Virus record (IMG/VR): IMGVR_UViG_3300045974_000189
Location: 1 to 23,072 of that record
DNA length: 23,072 nt
Reading direction: 5' to 3' (one strand)
Source of the DNA: a virus
Made by a program: the position numbers and the translations under genes. A model generated the notes under the pieces. It made no database searches and was not told where the DNA came from. It saw only the letters and a list, made by a program, of their open reading frames with translations. Of this stretch, positions 13,684 to 20,703 are shown one piece after another; the stretch's first letter is position 1; each line of letters starts with the position of its first letter.

Positions 13684-14050
13684 TAGCCCCTCCATGGGAA
13701 AGGTATTCAATCGCCTTAGCAAGAAGTTCGATACTATCCTTGAATTTACCTAATCCTGTGTTGCACTCAAGGCAAAGAATGCCTCGCACCTTTTTGGTTG
13801 CGTGGCAATGGTCTACGTGTGCGGCCTTTGGCCCGGTAATATCAGTAGGGCAGATGGCGCACTTCCCACCCTGCCGTGCAATCAATTGCATAAACTGTTC
13901 AGCCGTTATCCCGTACCTCCATCGCCGGTAATCATCCGGGGTTGCAGGGTGCGTCTTGTTGCGTACCCTAGCCCGTGCGAGGTACTTATCCTTGTCCTTA
14001 AGGTAGTGGGTGCGATGTTCCTCGTACCGGAGAGAACGGGCCTTAGCCAT
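13673..14050 (-). CDS. HNH endonuclease, endonuclease VII type
   Basis: 125 residues, start ATG 14050 with AAGGGGG seven bases before. Zinc site CAIC...CLEC encloses 'AHVDHCHATKKVRGILC' (catalytic D-H-C-H), then 'CNTGLGKFKDSIELL'. The helix 'YGITAEQFMQLIARQGG' precedes it. It is a shorter relative of the HNH gene at 9853-10332, with about the same C-terminal layout, and both belong to the endonuclease VII family. The basic N-terminus (KARSLRYEEHRTHYLKDKDKY) probably binds DNA. The codons for MQLIA contain palindrome copy 6. Start and stop overlap neighbours, so it is fully built into the operon. Confidence 0.82.
   Translation of the reverse strand: MAKARSLRYEEHRTHYLKDKDKYLARARVRNKTHPATPDDYRRWRYGITAEQFMQLIARQGGKCAICPTDITGPKAAHVDHCHATKKVRGILCLECNTGLGKFKDSIELLAKAIEYLSHGGANGS
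13877..13890. promoter_or_regulatory. 14-bp palindrome copy 6 (centre CA)
   Basis: TGCAATCAATTGCA inside the HNH gene at 13673-14050, with no -10 sequence at a proper distance. A coding-region copy of the dispersed family. Confidence 0.7.
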
Positions 14051-15024
14051 TAGATAACCCCCTTGAGGGACGGCACGATATGGACGAACTTCAGCTTATC
14101 GTGGAAGAAGAGGCACCCCATCACACGTTCTACCGGGACAGTCCCCAGTTCAAAGTGTTCCGACATATATTCCCCGGCGCTGTGATACTGGAACCCAAGT
14201 TCCGCGAGCGCCACCTTCTCTACTAGGTTAATCGGTCCCTCGACGCGAACCGATAGCTGCGTTCCCTTGAGTCGCGCCGCCATCTTAATGCGTTCCCCAA
14301 GAGCGATAACCTTGTAGACAGAGCCGGGGGAGCTTCCGAGCACGGGCTGGTTAAGAAGTGTTGCATCCTTGAGGGCAATCGCGTTCCCCGTCCCCGAATA
14401 CATCGGAGGAGGCAGCTTCGCGGCGGCTGCTAGGATTTTCTCCGGGTAGTTTTTGGCTAGCGAGTTAACCGTGATGTCGATACCCAAGGGATTATCCCCC
14501 GCGTTAACCTGTGCCACTCCGAATTCAGGAATGCCAGTAAGTTTAACCTTCGCAGCCGCAACATCGACCTCTGCCATCATTTCCTTAAACGATTGATTCT
14601 TACCGGCAGGTACCGTGTTGTCCTTGGGTAGTCCTCCATCGGTATTCCAATGCAGTACGGACTTAGGCGTAGGACCGGGGGAGAACGGGGGATACCCCAG
14701 CCCAAGATCAACCGCCAACGGGGGGGGTGGGGCGTATACAGGCTTCCCCTCGATAGTGGACAGGCACTTGGCAAGGAACAGGTCAACCCCATGCCGAAGC
14801 TGACCATGCATCTCGACGGGAACGATGCCCTTGATAACCGCCGTGCTGTTGACGGGCATCGGGTGCATCCAAGTCTTTACGCCGTGAGATACCTTGAGGG
14901 CCTGGAACTGCACCTCGACCGTGGCCCCGTGGGTTGTTACAAGCTTTTCAGCCGAATCGACGGCGAAAGCCCCAATTTTCTGGAAGAACCCAAAGTTACC
15001 TTTGGGGGACATCGAAATAGCCAT
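14050..15024 (-). CDS. hypothetical protein (324 aa), first gene of replication unit
   Basis: Start ATG 15024 (MAISMSPKGNFGFFQKIG), chosen because GGAGTG lies just before it; the frame is open upstream to 15048. The N-terminal 115 residues are beta-like (GATVEVQFQALKVSHGVKTWMHPMPVNSTAVIKGIVPVEM). A Pro-rich linker follows (residues 105-130, PPPPLAVDLGLGYPPFSPGPTP). The C-terminal half has helices and strands and includes 'QLSVRVEGPINLVEKVALAELGFQYHSAGEYMSEHF', which could be a small alpha/beta domain. It is controlled by a near-consensus promoter and the shared CAATGGAGTGA leader. It precedes the polymerase genes. I do not recognise the family. Confidence 0.65.
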   Translation of the reverse strand: MAISMSPKGNFGFFQKIGAFAVDSAEKLVTTHGATVEVQFQALKVSHGVKTWMHPMPVNSTAVIKGIVPVEMHGQLRHGVDLFLAKCLSTIEGKPVYAPPPPLAVDLGLGYPPFSPGPTPKSVLHWNTDGGLPKDNTVPAGKNQSFKEMMAEVDVAAAKVKLTGIPEFGVAQVNAGDNPLGIDITVNSLAKNYPEKILAAAAKLPPPMYSGTGNAIALKDATLLNQPVLGSSPGSVYKVIALGERIKMAARLKGTQLSVRVEGPINLVEKVALAELGFQYHSAGEYMSEHFELGTVPVERVMGCLFFHDKLKFVHIVPSLKGVI

Positions 15025-15028
15025 GTGA

Positions 15029-15041
15029 TCACTCCATTGTG
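15029..15041 (-). promoter_or_regulatory. shared leader motif with ribosome site, copy A
   Basis: CACAATGGAGTGA on the minus strand, five bases before ATG 15024. Same motif as at 17303, 17859, 20433 and (one mismatch) 21290. It carries the GGAG ribosome site. Confidence 0.65.
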
Positions 15042-15061
15042 GGCGCAACCGTTATGGTGCA

Positions 15062-15090
15062 TTTATACGAAATACACCCAGCGAAGTCAA
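15062..15090 (-). promoter_or_regulatory. strong sigma-70-like promoter for 14050-15024 unit
   Basis: Minus strand: TTGACT (15090-15085), 17-base spacer, TATAAA (15067-15062). The expected start is near 15055. The spacer contains CTGGGT at the same place as in the promoter at 17340-17368. No palindrome nearby. Confidence 0.72.
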
Positions 15091-15602
15091 GGTAAATCAG
15101 CGTAATACGCCGCTGGTTTGCGCGGGCGCCTATTAGTATTTTGTTCCTTCACAGACGCCCAACGACAATTACTTAACTCGTAATTTCCGTCGTTGTTTAT
15201 CCGGTCTAACGTTAGGTTACCCGGCCTAGGCCCCATATCGGCAGAAAAATTCTCAAATGACTTCCAACGTGGGCAAACAGTGATACCTCGCCCCCCGTAC
15301 CATTTGTAAGTTCTATGGTTCTTGTCATAGCACCGGGTAAACATCCCAGCCCAGATTCGGTACAAAGAGGTTTTAGTCTGCCCATGTGTCTTATTGGCCG
15401 TTGAAGTCTTAAGTCTCTGCAAACATCCGCAAGAATTACTTAGCCCTCCGCGCAATGAATACCCGTGTACTAAGGTTTCTTTCCCACAATCACAGGAGCA
15501 GATCCAACGGGCCTGTCCTACAGCAGTATTTTCTCCCCGGCCAGTAACAAGGAGTCTTCCGAATCGGAGCCCCGTCAAATCCTTGAAATTAGCCCGGGGC
15601 AT
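15087..15602 (-). CDS. HNH homing-type endonuclease with zinc-ribbon N-terminus
   Basis: 171 residues, start ATG 15602 overlapping the previous stop (TGATG). N-terminal part 'DLTGLRFGRLLVTGR', 'WICSCDCGKE' and 'NSCGCL' is the zinc-ribbon/AP2-like module of many phage homing HNH proteins. The C-terminal part 'HGQTKTSLYRIWAGMFTRCYD', 'YKWYGGRGITVCPRWKSFENFSADMGPRP', 'LTLDRINNDGNYELSNCRWA' is the matching HNH-like nuclease module. It likely nicks or cuts DNA to spread itself. It differs in family from the two endonuclease VII-type genes. Its last codons overlap the -35 of the next promoter by four bases, so it occupies the end of the metabolic operon. Confidence 0.82.
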   Translation of the reverse strand: MPRANFKDLTGLRFGRLLVTGRGENTAVGQARWICSCDCGKETLVHGYSLRGGLSNSCGCLQRLKTSTANKTHGQTKTSLYRIWAGMFTRCYDKNHRTYKWYGGRGITVCPRWKSFENFSADMGPRPGNLTLDRINNDGNYELSNCRWASVKEQNTNRRPRKPAAYYADLP

Positions 15603-16276
15603 CACGCTGCCCAGATTGACTTTTTCGACGGGGCTGGCTGAAAAGTCTTACGGGTCTTTCCGTCCGAACCGACTGAGGAACTGTAGGACGGAATCGATGT
15701 GCCTAAAAAACCTGTGCTCGGCGCGGTAGAGGTATACGACTTGGTGGGCTTCGCGGGTAGTGCGCCGAAGTGCTTGACGAGGAAATCGATCTGGGACTGG
15801 GATTCAACCGCCTTTTTGCAATGGTGCTCCCGTGCCCAGGCAATGCAATCTTTGTGACCGAACCTTGCAGCGATAGCAGCAAAGAGAGTGCCCGTCCTAC
15901 CGTGCCCGCCGATGCACCCGGCATGAACCTTCTTCCCTTCCTGCAATTGATTGCACAACCAATCAACCATCTTCTTGAATGACTCCGGATCGGACGGAGC
16001 CTTCATATCTGTGATTGGGTAGTGTACGTGTTCCTTTCGGTGTTCGGCCCAAGGATAAGCGGCGTCATCTAGATTCATCGAGCCGTCTAATCCGATATAG
16101 ACATCGAATCCCTCACGGGGGTTAGAGCAAGAGGCACCTACAAGCTCGCCGCCGCCGATCTTGATTACCGGATGGCTGACATGGCACCTGGGTCCGGACG
16201 GAGCCTTATACTTCCCGTCGTTGTCATGGTAATTCAGCCAACCGGAATCGGTGTCCTTTGAAAACTTCTTCCCCAT
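15602..16276 (-). CDS. protein phosphatase-like, Cys-x5-Arg (dual-specificity/PTP fold) with tail
   Basis: 224 residues. The P-loop is 'AGCIGGHGRTGT' with C121 and R127, matching the PTP/dual-specificity signature C-x5-R-[ST]. D90 in 'PITDMKAPSDPESF' is a good candidate general acid about 30 residues earlier. The usual His before the Cys is replaced by Gly. It should remove phosphate from a protein or other phosphate ester. Residues 30-80 contain 'VIKIGGGELVGASCS' and 'FDVYIGLDGSMNLDD', the N-terminal strands. The last 50 residues are Ser/Thr/Lys-rich and probably disordered. Palindrome copy 7 lies in the WLCNQLQEG codons just before the P-loop. It is a distant relative of the phosphatase at 17365-17856. 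Confidence 0.8.
   Translation of the reverse strand: MGKKFSKDTDSGWLNYHDNDGKYKAPSGPRCHVSHPVIKIGGGELVGASCSNPREGFDVYIGLDGSMNLDDAAYPWAEHRKEHVHYPITDMKAPSDPESFKKMVDWLCNQLQEGKKVHAGCIGGHGRTGTLFAAIAARFGHKDCIAWAREHHCKKAVESQSQIDFLVKHFGALPAKPTKSYTSTAPSTGFLGTSIPSYSSSVGSDGKTRKTFQPAPSKKSIWAA
15942..15955. promoter_or_regulatory. 14-bp palindrome copy 7 (centre TG)
   Basis: TGCAATTGATTGCA inside the phosphatase gene, no -10 at a proper distance. It is read in a different codon frame from the other coding copies. Confidence 0.7.
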
Positions 16277-16277
16277 G

Positions 16278-17297
16278 TTACGCCGCCTTCCTAGTCAGCT
16301 TAGTAACCGCAACCCCGGGCATGACGAAGAACTGTTCGCCGGGTACATAGACCTTGCCGTTGCCCGCCTTGATAGGTGCGGGAGCCGTCTTGGGCATAGC
16401 CGCCTTTTCAGCGGAGTATTTGTGATAGCCACCCAGATCCTCGACCTTATTCCAATCAACGTAATCCCCGAAGGCTTCCGGGTAGTTCGCCTTCATCGTT
16501 TTAACCGCAGTAAGGATACCTGGGGGGATGAACTGGGACGGGACTTCCTTGTTAAGCACAGCCTCGGGAATCTGCCCCGACCTCTGAACGTCAAGGATCT
16601 TGGTTAGATGCGTCGTGCTATGCGTATGGTAGAGCATCCCCTTGTTGAACATCGGCCCATTGTTGTGGGCAAGGCAGTACGCACTATCGACCATCATTTC
16701 GATAGAGGTCTTGCCGTTCACCATCTGGGATACGCAATTCGCAATGTTCCCCCACGGCTTGCCGCCGTATCCGCCGCTGAAACTACCCTGGTTGAACAGG
16801 TGAACTACGTCGGAAGTGTACTTCCCAAGGGGCTGATCCGGGGGGTTGGCGCAAAAGCTATTGGCCGTAACGATTGAGCCTGAGCCCTTGATCATACTGT
16901 GGAAAGATTTGTGGGCAGGGTGTGCATTCTTTAGAGCCGTCGCCGGGTTCTTGAGGTGCCGTGACTCCCTGGTGATGATGAGCAACATATATGCATAGAG
17001 GCGCTTACCCTGGTCAGACAGGGCAACGACGTATTCCCCCATGATCTTCTGCGCCCAATCGGGCAGGATTTCGTCCTGATCGAAGTTGCTACGGATGATA
17101 GCCACCAGATGGTTCAATGCGTAGAAGCTAACCGCATCGAACTCAGGGTGAACAAGCATCGAGTTACTTTCGATGTAGTTCCAATACTGCTTGACCCTGA
17201 CCGCAGCCTCGGGCACCGGGAACGCCGATAGATCCGTGGCTACAACCTGGGGGATAGAGAGGTACGACCTAATCGTTCCCTTGGGTGTGAATTTCAT
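16278..17297 (-). CDS. hypothetical protein (339 aa) between two phosphatases
   Basis: Start ATG 17297, chosen because the earlier GTG 17306 is part of the GGAGTGA ribosome site. It begins MKFTPKGTIRSYLS. The protein is helical. The middle holds 'GSFSGGYGGKPWGNIANCVSQMVNGKTSIEMMVDSAYCLAHNNGPMFNKGM', a Gly-rich turn followed by 'LAHN.GP.FNKGM', which I think recurs in uncharacterised phage proteins. Then 'YHTHSTTHLTKILDVQRSGQIPE'. His, Asn and Asp clusters in this part could be an active site, but I cannot name one. It has its own promoter and leader and is translated with the phosphatase after it (one base gap). Confidence 0.65.
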   Translation of the reverse strand: MKFTPKGTIRSYLSIPQVVATDLSAFPVPEAAVRVKQYWNYIESNSMLVHPEFDAVSFYALNHLVAIIRSNFDQDEILPDWAQKIMGEYVVALSDQGKRLYAYMLLIITRESRHLKNPATALKNAHPAHKSFHSMIKGSGSIVTANSFCANPPDQPLGKYTSDVVHLFNQGSFSGGYGGKPWGNIANCVSQMVNGKTSIEMMVDSAYCLAHNNGPMFNKGMLYHTHSTTHLTKILDVQRSGQIPEAVLNKEVPSQFIPPGILTAVKTMKANYPEAFGDYVDWNKVEDLGGYHKYSAEKAAMPKTAPAPIKAGNGKVYVPGEQFFVMPGVAVTKLTRKAA

Positions 17298-17302
17298 TAT
17301 TG

Positions 17303-17315
17303 TCACTCCATTGTG
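17303..17315 (-). promoter_or_regulatory. shared leader motif with ribosome site, copy B
   Basis: CACAATGGAGTGA on the minus strand, five bases before ATG 17297; identical to copy A over 13 bases. Preceding bases GGCGGCACC also resemble the leader of the PPDK-like gene. Confidence 0.65.
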
Positions 17316-17339
17316 GGTGCCGCCGCATTACCGATTGTC

Positions 17340-17368
17340 AATATAGCAGCGTTACCCAGAAATATCAA
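17340..17368 (-). promoter_or_regulatory. promoter for the 339-aa gene
   Basis: Minus strand: TTGATA (17368-17363), 17-base spacer, TATATT (17345-17340). The expected start is near 17333. CTGGGT lies at the same spacer position as in the promoter at 15062-15090. The -35 overlaps the end of the upstream phosphatase gene. Confidence 0.68.
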
Positions 17369-17856
17369 GATACATTTCTAATGAAATCAGGCGGATTAAT
17401 GCAAATTCTCCTACTTACGAGGCCGCGCCACTTGAGCATAATCACCTTGGCCTTGAGAGACAGGGGGAACTCAAGCTTTGCGATGAATTTCTCTTGCTCG
17501 GCAGTCTCAACAGCGTGGTTATAGTAGGTCTTACGCACAAACTTGACCGGATCCTTGATCCCCCAGAGCTTGGCGAAGGCAGCCATGAACAATCCGGTAC
17601 GTCCCTTCCCACCCATGCAGCCGACGTAGATAGGCTTGCCCTGGAGCATGTACGTCATGGTCTTGGACATCCCGGCAATCAGGGGTTCGGCCTTGGGAAT
17701 GGAGAAGTCCCTGATAGGGATATCTACCTCGGCGGGGGCGTTGATTTCCTCTGCTAGCTTAACCCCGACCATACCGGTAGCACGCTCACGGTAAGGCCCG
17801 CCGAAAATGAGGTACCTCCTGCCATTCTTGGCAGGCAATTCAAGCTTTCCCAGCAT
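17365..17856 (-). CDS. protein phosphatase-like, Cys-x5-Arg (dual-specificity/PTP fold)
   Basis: 163 residues from ATG 17856 (leader CAATGGAGTGAAC). The P-loop 'VGCMGGKGRTGLF' has C80 and R86, and D50 in 'PIRDFSIPKAEPL' is the candidate general acid. The signature C-x5-R-T is intact; the usual His before Cys is Gly, as in the second phosphatase at 15602-16276. After the P-loop, 'FMAAFAKLWGIKDPVKFVRKTYYNHAVETAEQEKFI' is the typical helical end of the fold. The last 25 residues are basic. It acts in the cytoplasm (no signal or membrane segment). It lies downstream of the PPDK-like kinase in the same operon, so phosphate addition and removal may be linked. Confidence 0.8.
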   Translation of the reverse strand: MLGKLELPAKNGRRYLIFGGPYRERATGMVGVKLAEEINAPAEVDIPIRDFSIPKAEPLIAGMSKTMTYMLQGKPIYVGCMGGKGRTGLFMAAFAKLWGIKDPVKFVRKTYYNHAVETAEQEKFIAKLEFPLSLKAKVIMLKWRGLVSRRICINPPDFIRNVS

Positions 17857-17858
17857 GT

Positions 17859-17870
17859 TCACTCCATTGT
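17859..17870 (-). promoter_or_regulatory. shared leader motif with ribosome site, copy C
   Basis: ACAATGGAGTGA on the minus strand, two bases before ATG 17856. This copy is inside an operon, in a 20-base gap without a clear promoter. Confidence 0.6.
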
Positions 17871-17876
17871 TAGACG

Positions 17877-18206
17877 TTACCGCTTAGGTAATCGTCGTGT
17901 CAGTTTAACTTCCCCGCGACCACAGCAAATTTTACAGTCTGCAACAGCTTCAAAGTTATCGACGCACTCACACTGTTCCCACACAATGAAATCACGGGTA
18001 TCAACATCTGGCGACTGCGACCGCAGATCAGTTACTTGAATCACTTTGCCCTCGCGGATATCGAAGATCCAATGATGAAATCTTCGATTCCCTCGCGGGT
18101 GCGAGACAATAGCCGACTTGGCAAGAATATCATCGAGCCGATCAACTAGCCCGGTCCTGCGTAACATCGGCTCTACCGATTGTGCGTATTTAAGGGATGC
18201 GCTCAA
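17877..18206 (-). CDS. hypothetical protein with Cys-rich C-terminus (109 aa)
   Basis: TTG 18206 (GAGAG seven bases before) gives 109 residues; ATG 18167 would give 96. The N-terminal part is helical (VDRLDDILAKSAIV), then 'RRFHHWIFDIREGKVIQVTDL'. The C-terminal part 'CECVDNFEAVADCKICCGRGE' has a C-x-C...C-x-x-C-C layout with the CxxCxGxG-like turn of DnaJ-type zinc fingers. It probably binds zinc and could bind RNA or protein. With the TTG start it overlaps the CsrA-like gene by 17 bases. Function unknown. Confidence 0.6.
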   Translation of the reverse strand: MSASLKYAQSVEPMLRRTGLVDRLDDILAKSAIVSHPRGNRRFHHWIFDIREGKVIQVTDLRSQSPDVDTRDFIVWEQCECVDNFEAVADCKICCGRGEVKLTRRLPKR

Positions 18207-18462
18207 TTCGGATCTCTCTGGGTGCCTCGAAAGCTAGTCGAGTATAACCTTCCTTAATCGAATCCTCTTCCTTGCCGCAACTAACGAACACATTATCCAT
18301 TAGCTTTGCGCGTTCAAGGTCGGTGATCAGGATCTCTCTACCGTCGAATGCAACCCTAACATTGCTGGGGGAAACTACCTCAAGCACGGTCATAATATGT
18401 GACTTGCCCTTGACGATGAACCGTACTTTCTTGCCGCCGCGTACGCCGAGACTAAGTGCCAT
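18190..18462 (-). CDS. small CsrA-like RNA-binding protein (tentative)
   Basis: 90 residues, start ATG 18462 with AGGAGAG five bases before. The end 'YTRLAFEAPREIRIERIP' matches the last strand of CsrA (pattern R-[IL]-[GA]-[FV]-x-A-P-x-[EQ]-[IV]-x-[IV]-x-R), including the conserved AP and R. The start 'KKVRFIVKGKSHIMTVLEV' suits the middle strands. It is longer than CsrA (about 60) because of roughly 28 residues between strands ('DGREILITDLERAKLMDNVFVSCGKEED'). If it is CsrA-like it would bind GGA motifs in mRNA leaders, and five phage leaders here carry CAATGGAGTGA-type sites. It might instead be an unrelated small beta protein. Confidence 0.5.
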   Translation of the reverse strand: MALSLGVRGGKKVRFIVKGKSHIMTVLEVVSPSNVRVAFDGREILITDLERAKLMDNVFVSCGKEEDSIKEGYTRLAFEAPREIRIERIP

Positions 18463-18477
18463 GGTGTCTCTCCTATA

Positions 18478-20430
18478 TTACTGACGAAGCAGGGCGTGTG
18501 CAAGCTGGGACTGAGAAGCATATCCCCCCGGCTCAATAACGCCCAGCCTTAGAATGTTCGCACCCTCGATTTGCTTCTTCCACGCCGCCAACTTCGCCAC
18601 CCACGGACCCGAAGCATCAAGGAGGAAATCACCCTCTGCCAGTACGAGATCCTCTGCCGTCTTCACCTGTGCAATCGATTGCAGGTTAGCAGGCAGCTTA
18701 TCCTTAGGAATAGTGGTCAACACCTGGATTTTCTTACCCTTTAGTCCGATACACCCCAGAGACAGAGCAGATACACGGGTTGCCTCGTTCCCAGTAGTAG
18801 ACCCGAACATCTCTTCAAACGCGGCCCTTGCTCCGTTGTACTCGGGGCGAAGGTCAACGATTACATGGTCCCTCGTAGTAAGGGCTTCCTTCACGCGGGC
18901 CGCGATGCTATCAACCCTAACATCGGAAACGTCTAGGAGATCGGCGTTCTTGTCACCGATCACCTTCACCTGTGCGAAGTCGGACAGGTACTTGTTCAGT
19001 TTAGCAACCCAAGGATCAGCGGCCCCGGAGATAACCGGTACCTTACCGTTCCACACCCTGCCCGTACCTCCGTCGATGGTAATCGTGAGATCCCCATTGA
19101 AGATTAGGATATCCTTGGACAGTCCGACAACGCACGGCTTGTTCATCGACCGCGCAACAACTGCGGCGTGAGAAGTCGCCCCACCGGTCATGGTCAGCAC
19201 GCCCTTGGCTGCGTGCATTCCTGCGATATCGTCGGGCGTCGTTTCCTTGGTAACAAGGATGCACGGCACCTTGGACTTCACGGCCTCTTCAGCAGTACGG
19301 ACGATCTTGCCGGTTGCAACGCCGCTGCACGCCGGGATTCCTACGTGCGCGGGCGGCGTCTTGAAAGTAGGATCAATGACTTCACCCTGCGCCTTGAGGT
19401 AGTCCTTGAAGGTGACACGCTGGAACAGTTCCTTCAAGGTGAGGTTGATGTTCTTGTCCTCATGCATCTCCACCGCAATCCGCACCGCCGCCCTAGCAGA
19501 ACGCTTCGCGTTACGGGTCTGGAGGATGTAGAGTTTCCCATCCTGCACCGTGAATTCGACATCCTGCACATCGCGCTTGAGAAGTTCAAGCTTGATGACA
19601 GTATCGAGAAGCTCGTCGGTTACCTTCTCGTTCCACTCCTCCATTTTGGCGAGCGGCATCGGAGTCCTGATTCCTGCAACGACATCCTCACCCTGAGCGT
19701 TAATGAGGAATTCGCCCTTAACCTCGTCGGCCCCAGAGTCGGGGTTGCGGGTAAAGAGGACGCCCGTGCAAGACTTGTCGTTGAAGTTACCGAAAACCAT
19801 CGACTGAATGACTACAGCCGTGCCCCAATCGTTTGGGATGTTGTTCAGCTTGCGGTATGTCTTGGCGCGTTCGTTGTTCCAAGACTTAAAGACCGCTTCG
19901 ATAGCGCCGAGAAGCTGCCCCTGAGCGTCGGGGAACGCCTCGTCTGTGGTGAACGTCTTGTAGTAGTCGAGCGCCGCCGCAGAATCCTTGCCCTCGAAAT
20001 TGTGCCGGGGCATTCCGCGCACCACCGAGCCGTACATCTCGATCAGTCGCTTACGAGAATCGAGTACGCACTTCTCACCAAGGCGTTCGACCCACTTCTC
20101 AGCGTTGGTTTCATCAAGACCGACGTTAAGGATGGTATCCATCATCCCAGGCATCGAAACCCGCGCACCGGAACGAACGGAAACCAGCGGCATATAGCCG
20201 AACTTAGCGTTAAGCCGCAGCATCCAAGATTCGATGTCCTTGGAGATGGCCTTCATCGTCGTCTTGGGCTTCTTCATGTACTCTACGCAAACATCCGTAG
20301 GAATGATGAAGCCTGGGGGGACGGTGATCCCGTTTTTGTCCATCCAAACGAGGCCCGCACCCTTGCCACCAAGAACCGTGGCAGAAGTCTCGGATACCTC
20401 AATACCTAAACCGAAAGATTGAATAGCCAT
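18478..20430 (-). CDS. PPDK-like phosphotransferase lacking the pyruvate/PEP domain
   Basis: 650 residues from ATG 20430 (leader CAATGGAGTGAC). Residues 1-315 form the ATP-binding domain: 'VLGGKGAGLVWM' (19-30), 'SVRSGARVSMPGMMDT' (84-99), 'SCTGVLFTRNPDSG' (220-233), 'EFLINAQGEDVVAGIRTP' (240-257), 'DVEFTVQDGKLYILQTR' (290-306). Residues 355-460 are the swivelling phosphohistidine domain with H421 in 'TMTGGATSHAAVVARSMNKPCV'. The remaining 190 residues do not show the usual TIM-barrel motifs or the catalytic Cys of pyruvate phosphate dikinase, and full-length enzymes are about 870-900 residues. This tail holds a duplicated 'PWVAKL' element (473-478 and 609-614). ATP should still phosphorylate His421, but the final acceptor is unknown. 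Pseudogene decay is unlikely, since the frame and ATP domain are intact. Confidence 0.88.
   Translation of the reverse strand: MAIQSFGLGIEVSETSATVLGGKGAGLVWMDKNGITVPPGFIIPTDVCVEYMKKPKTTMKAISKDIESWMLRLNAKFGYMPLVSVRSGARVSMPGMMDTILNVGLDETNAEKWVERLGEKCVLDSRKRLIEMYGSVVRGMPRHNFEGKDSAAALDYYKTFTTDEAFPDAQGQLLGAIEAVFKSWNNERAKTYRKLNNIPNDWGTAVVIQSMVFGNFNDKSCTGVLFTRNPDSGADEVKGEFLINAQGEDVVAGIRTPMPLAKMEEWNEKVTDELLDTVIKLELLKRDVQDVEFTVQDGKLYILQTRNAKRSARAAVRIAVEMHEDKNINLTLKELFQRVTFKDYLKAQGEVIDPTFKTPPAHVGIPACSGVATGKIVRTAEEAVKSKVPCILVTKETTPDDIAGMHAAKGVLTMTGGATSHAAVVARSMNKPCVVGLSKDILIFNGDLTITIDGGTGRVWNGKVPVISGAADPWVAKLNKYLSDFAQVKVIGDKNADLLDVSDVRVDSIAARVKEALTTRDHVIVDLRPEYNGARAAFEEMFGSTTGNEATRVSALSLGCIGLKGKKIQVLTTIPKDKLPANLQSIAQVKTAEDLVLAEGDFLLDASGPWVAKLAAWKKQIEGANILRLGVIEPGGYASQSQLAHALLRQ
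18670..18683. promoter_or_regulatory. 14-bp palindrome copy 8 (centre CG)
   Basis: TGCAATCGATTGCA inside the C-terminal domain of the PPDK-like gene, encoding part of LQSIAQ. No -10 at a proper distance. Confidence 0.7.
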
Positions 20431-20432
20431 AG

Positions 20433-20443
20433 TCACTCCATTG
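20433..20443 (-). promoter_or_regulatory. shared leader motif with ribosome site, copy D
   Basis: CAATGGAGTGA on the minus strand, two bases before ATG 20430. The bases before it, GCGGCACCC, resemble the leader of the 339-residue gene. Confidence 0.62.
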
Positions 20444-20474
20444 AGAGGGTGCCGCAATCGCCGTCAACGAAAAC

Positions 20475-20503
20475 ACGTTACCGCAGCACCCTAAAATTGT
20501 CAA
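20475..20503 (-). promoter_or_regulatory. promoter for PPDK-like operon
   Basis: Minus strand: TTGACA (20503-20498, perfect -35), 17-base spacer, TAACGT (20480-20475, weak). The expected start is near 20468, giving a 38-base leader. GGGT lies in the spacer one base off its place in the two other TTGA promoters. Confidence 0.6.
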
Positions 20504-20530
20504 AACAAAAGTGCAGCACGCCCCAGAAAA

Positions 20531-20692
20531 TCACCGGGCCGGTAATACAATGGTGAGAATCACTAGAACCGCCATAAGCGCGGCTACGAATAGAGAAATA
20601 CGAGCTACCGTCTTGAGTTGACTGGCCGGGTACAGAGTTTTAGCCGCCTTAGTCGGCGGATTCTCGCTCATAATTTTTCCGTACTCTGGCAT
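20531..20692 (-). CDS. small one-helix membrane protein (53 aa)
   Basis: ATG 20692 with GAGG five bases before gives 53 residues; ATG 20671 is the alternative (46). The polar N-terminus (MSENPPTKAAKTLYPASQLKTVAR) is followed by one hydrophobic stretch, 'ISLFVAALMAVLVILTIVLP', and ends with AR. Topology is N-in by the basic residues before the helix. It stands after the palindrome-bearing hairpin at 20704-20740 and before the PPDK operon promoter. It could act at the membrane in entry, exclusion or lysis. Function not known. Confidence 0.6.
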   Translation of the reverse strand: MPEYGKIMSENPPTKAAKTLYPASQLKTVARISLFVAALMAVLVILTIVLPAR

Positions 20693-20703
20693 TGGGGCCT
20701 CGG

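Noticed and set aside
19168-20409. Long plus-strand open frame (413 codons) opposite the PPDK-like gene
   Set aside because: Shadow of codon bias; the text is rich in His, Arg and Val with no recognisable fold or start signal.
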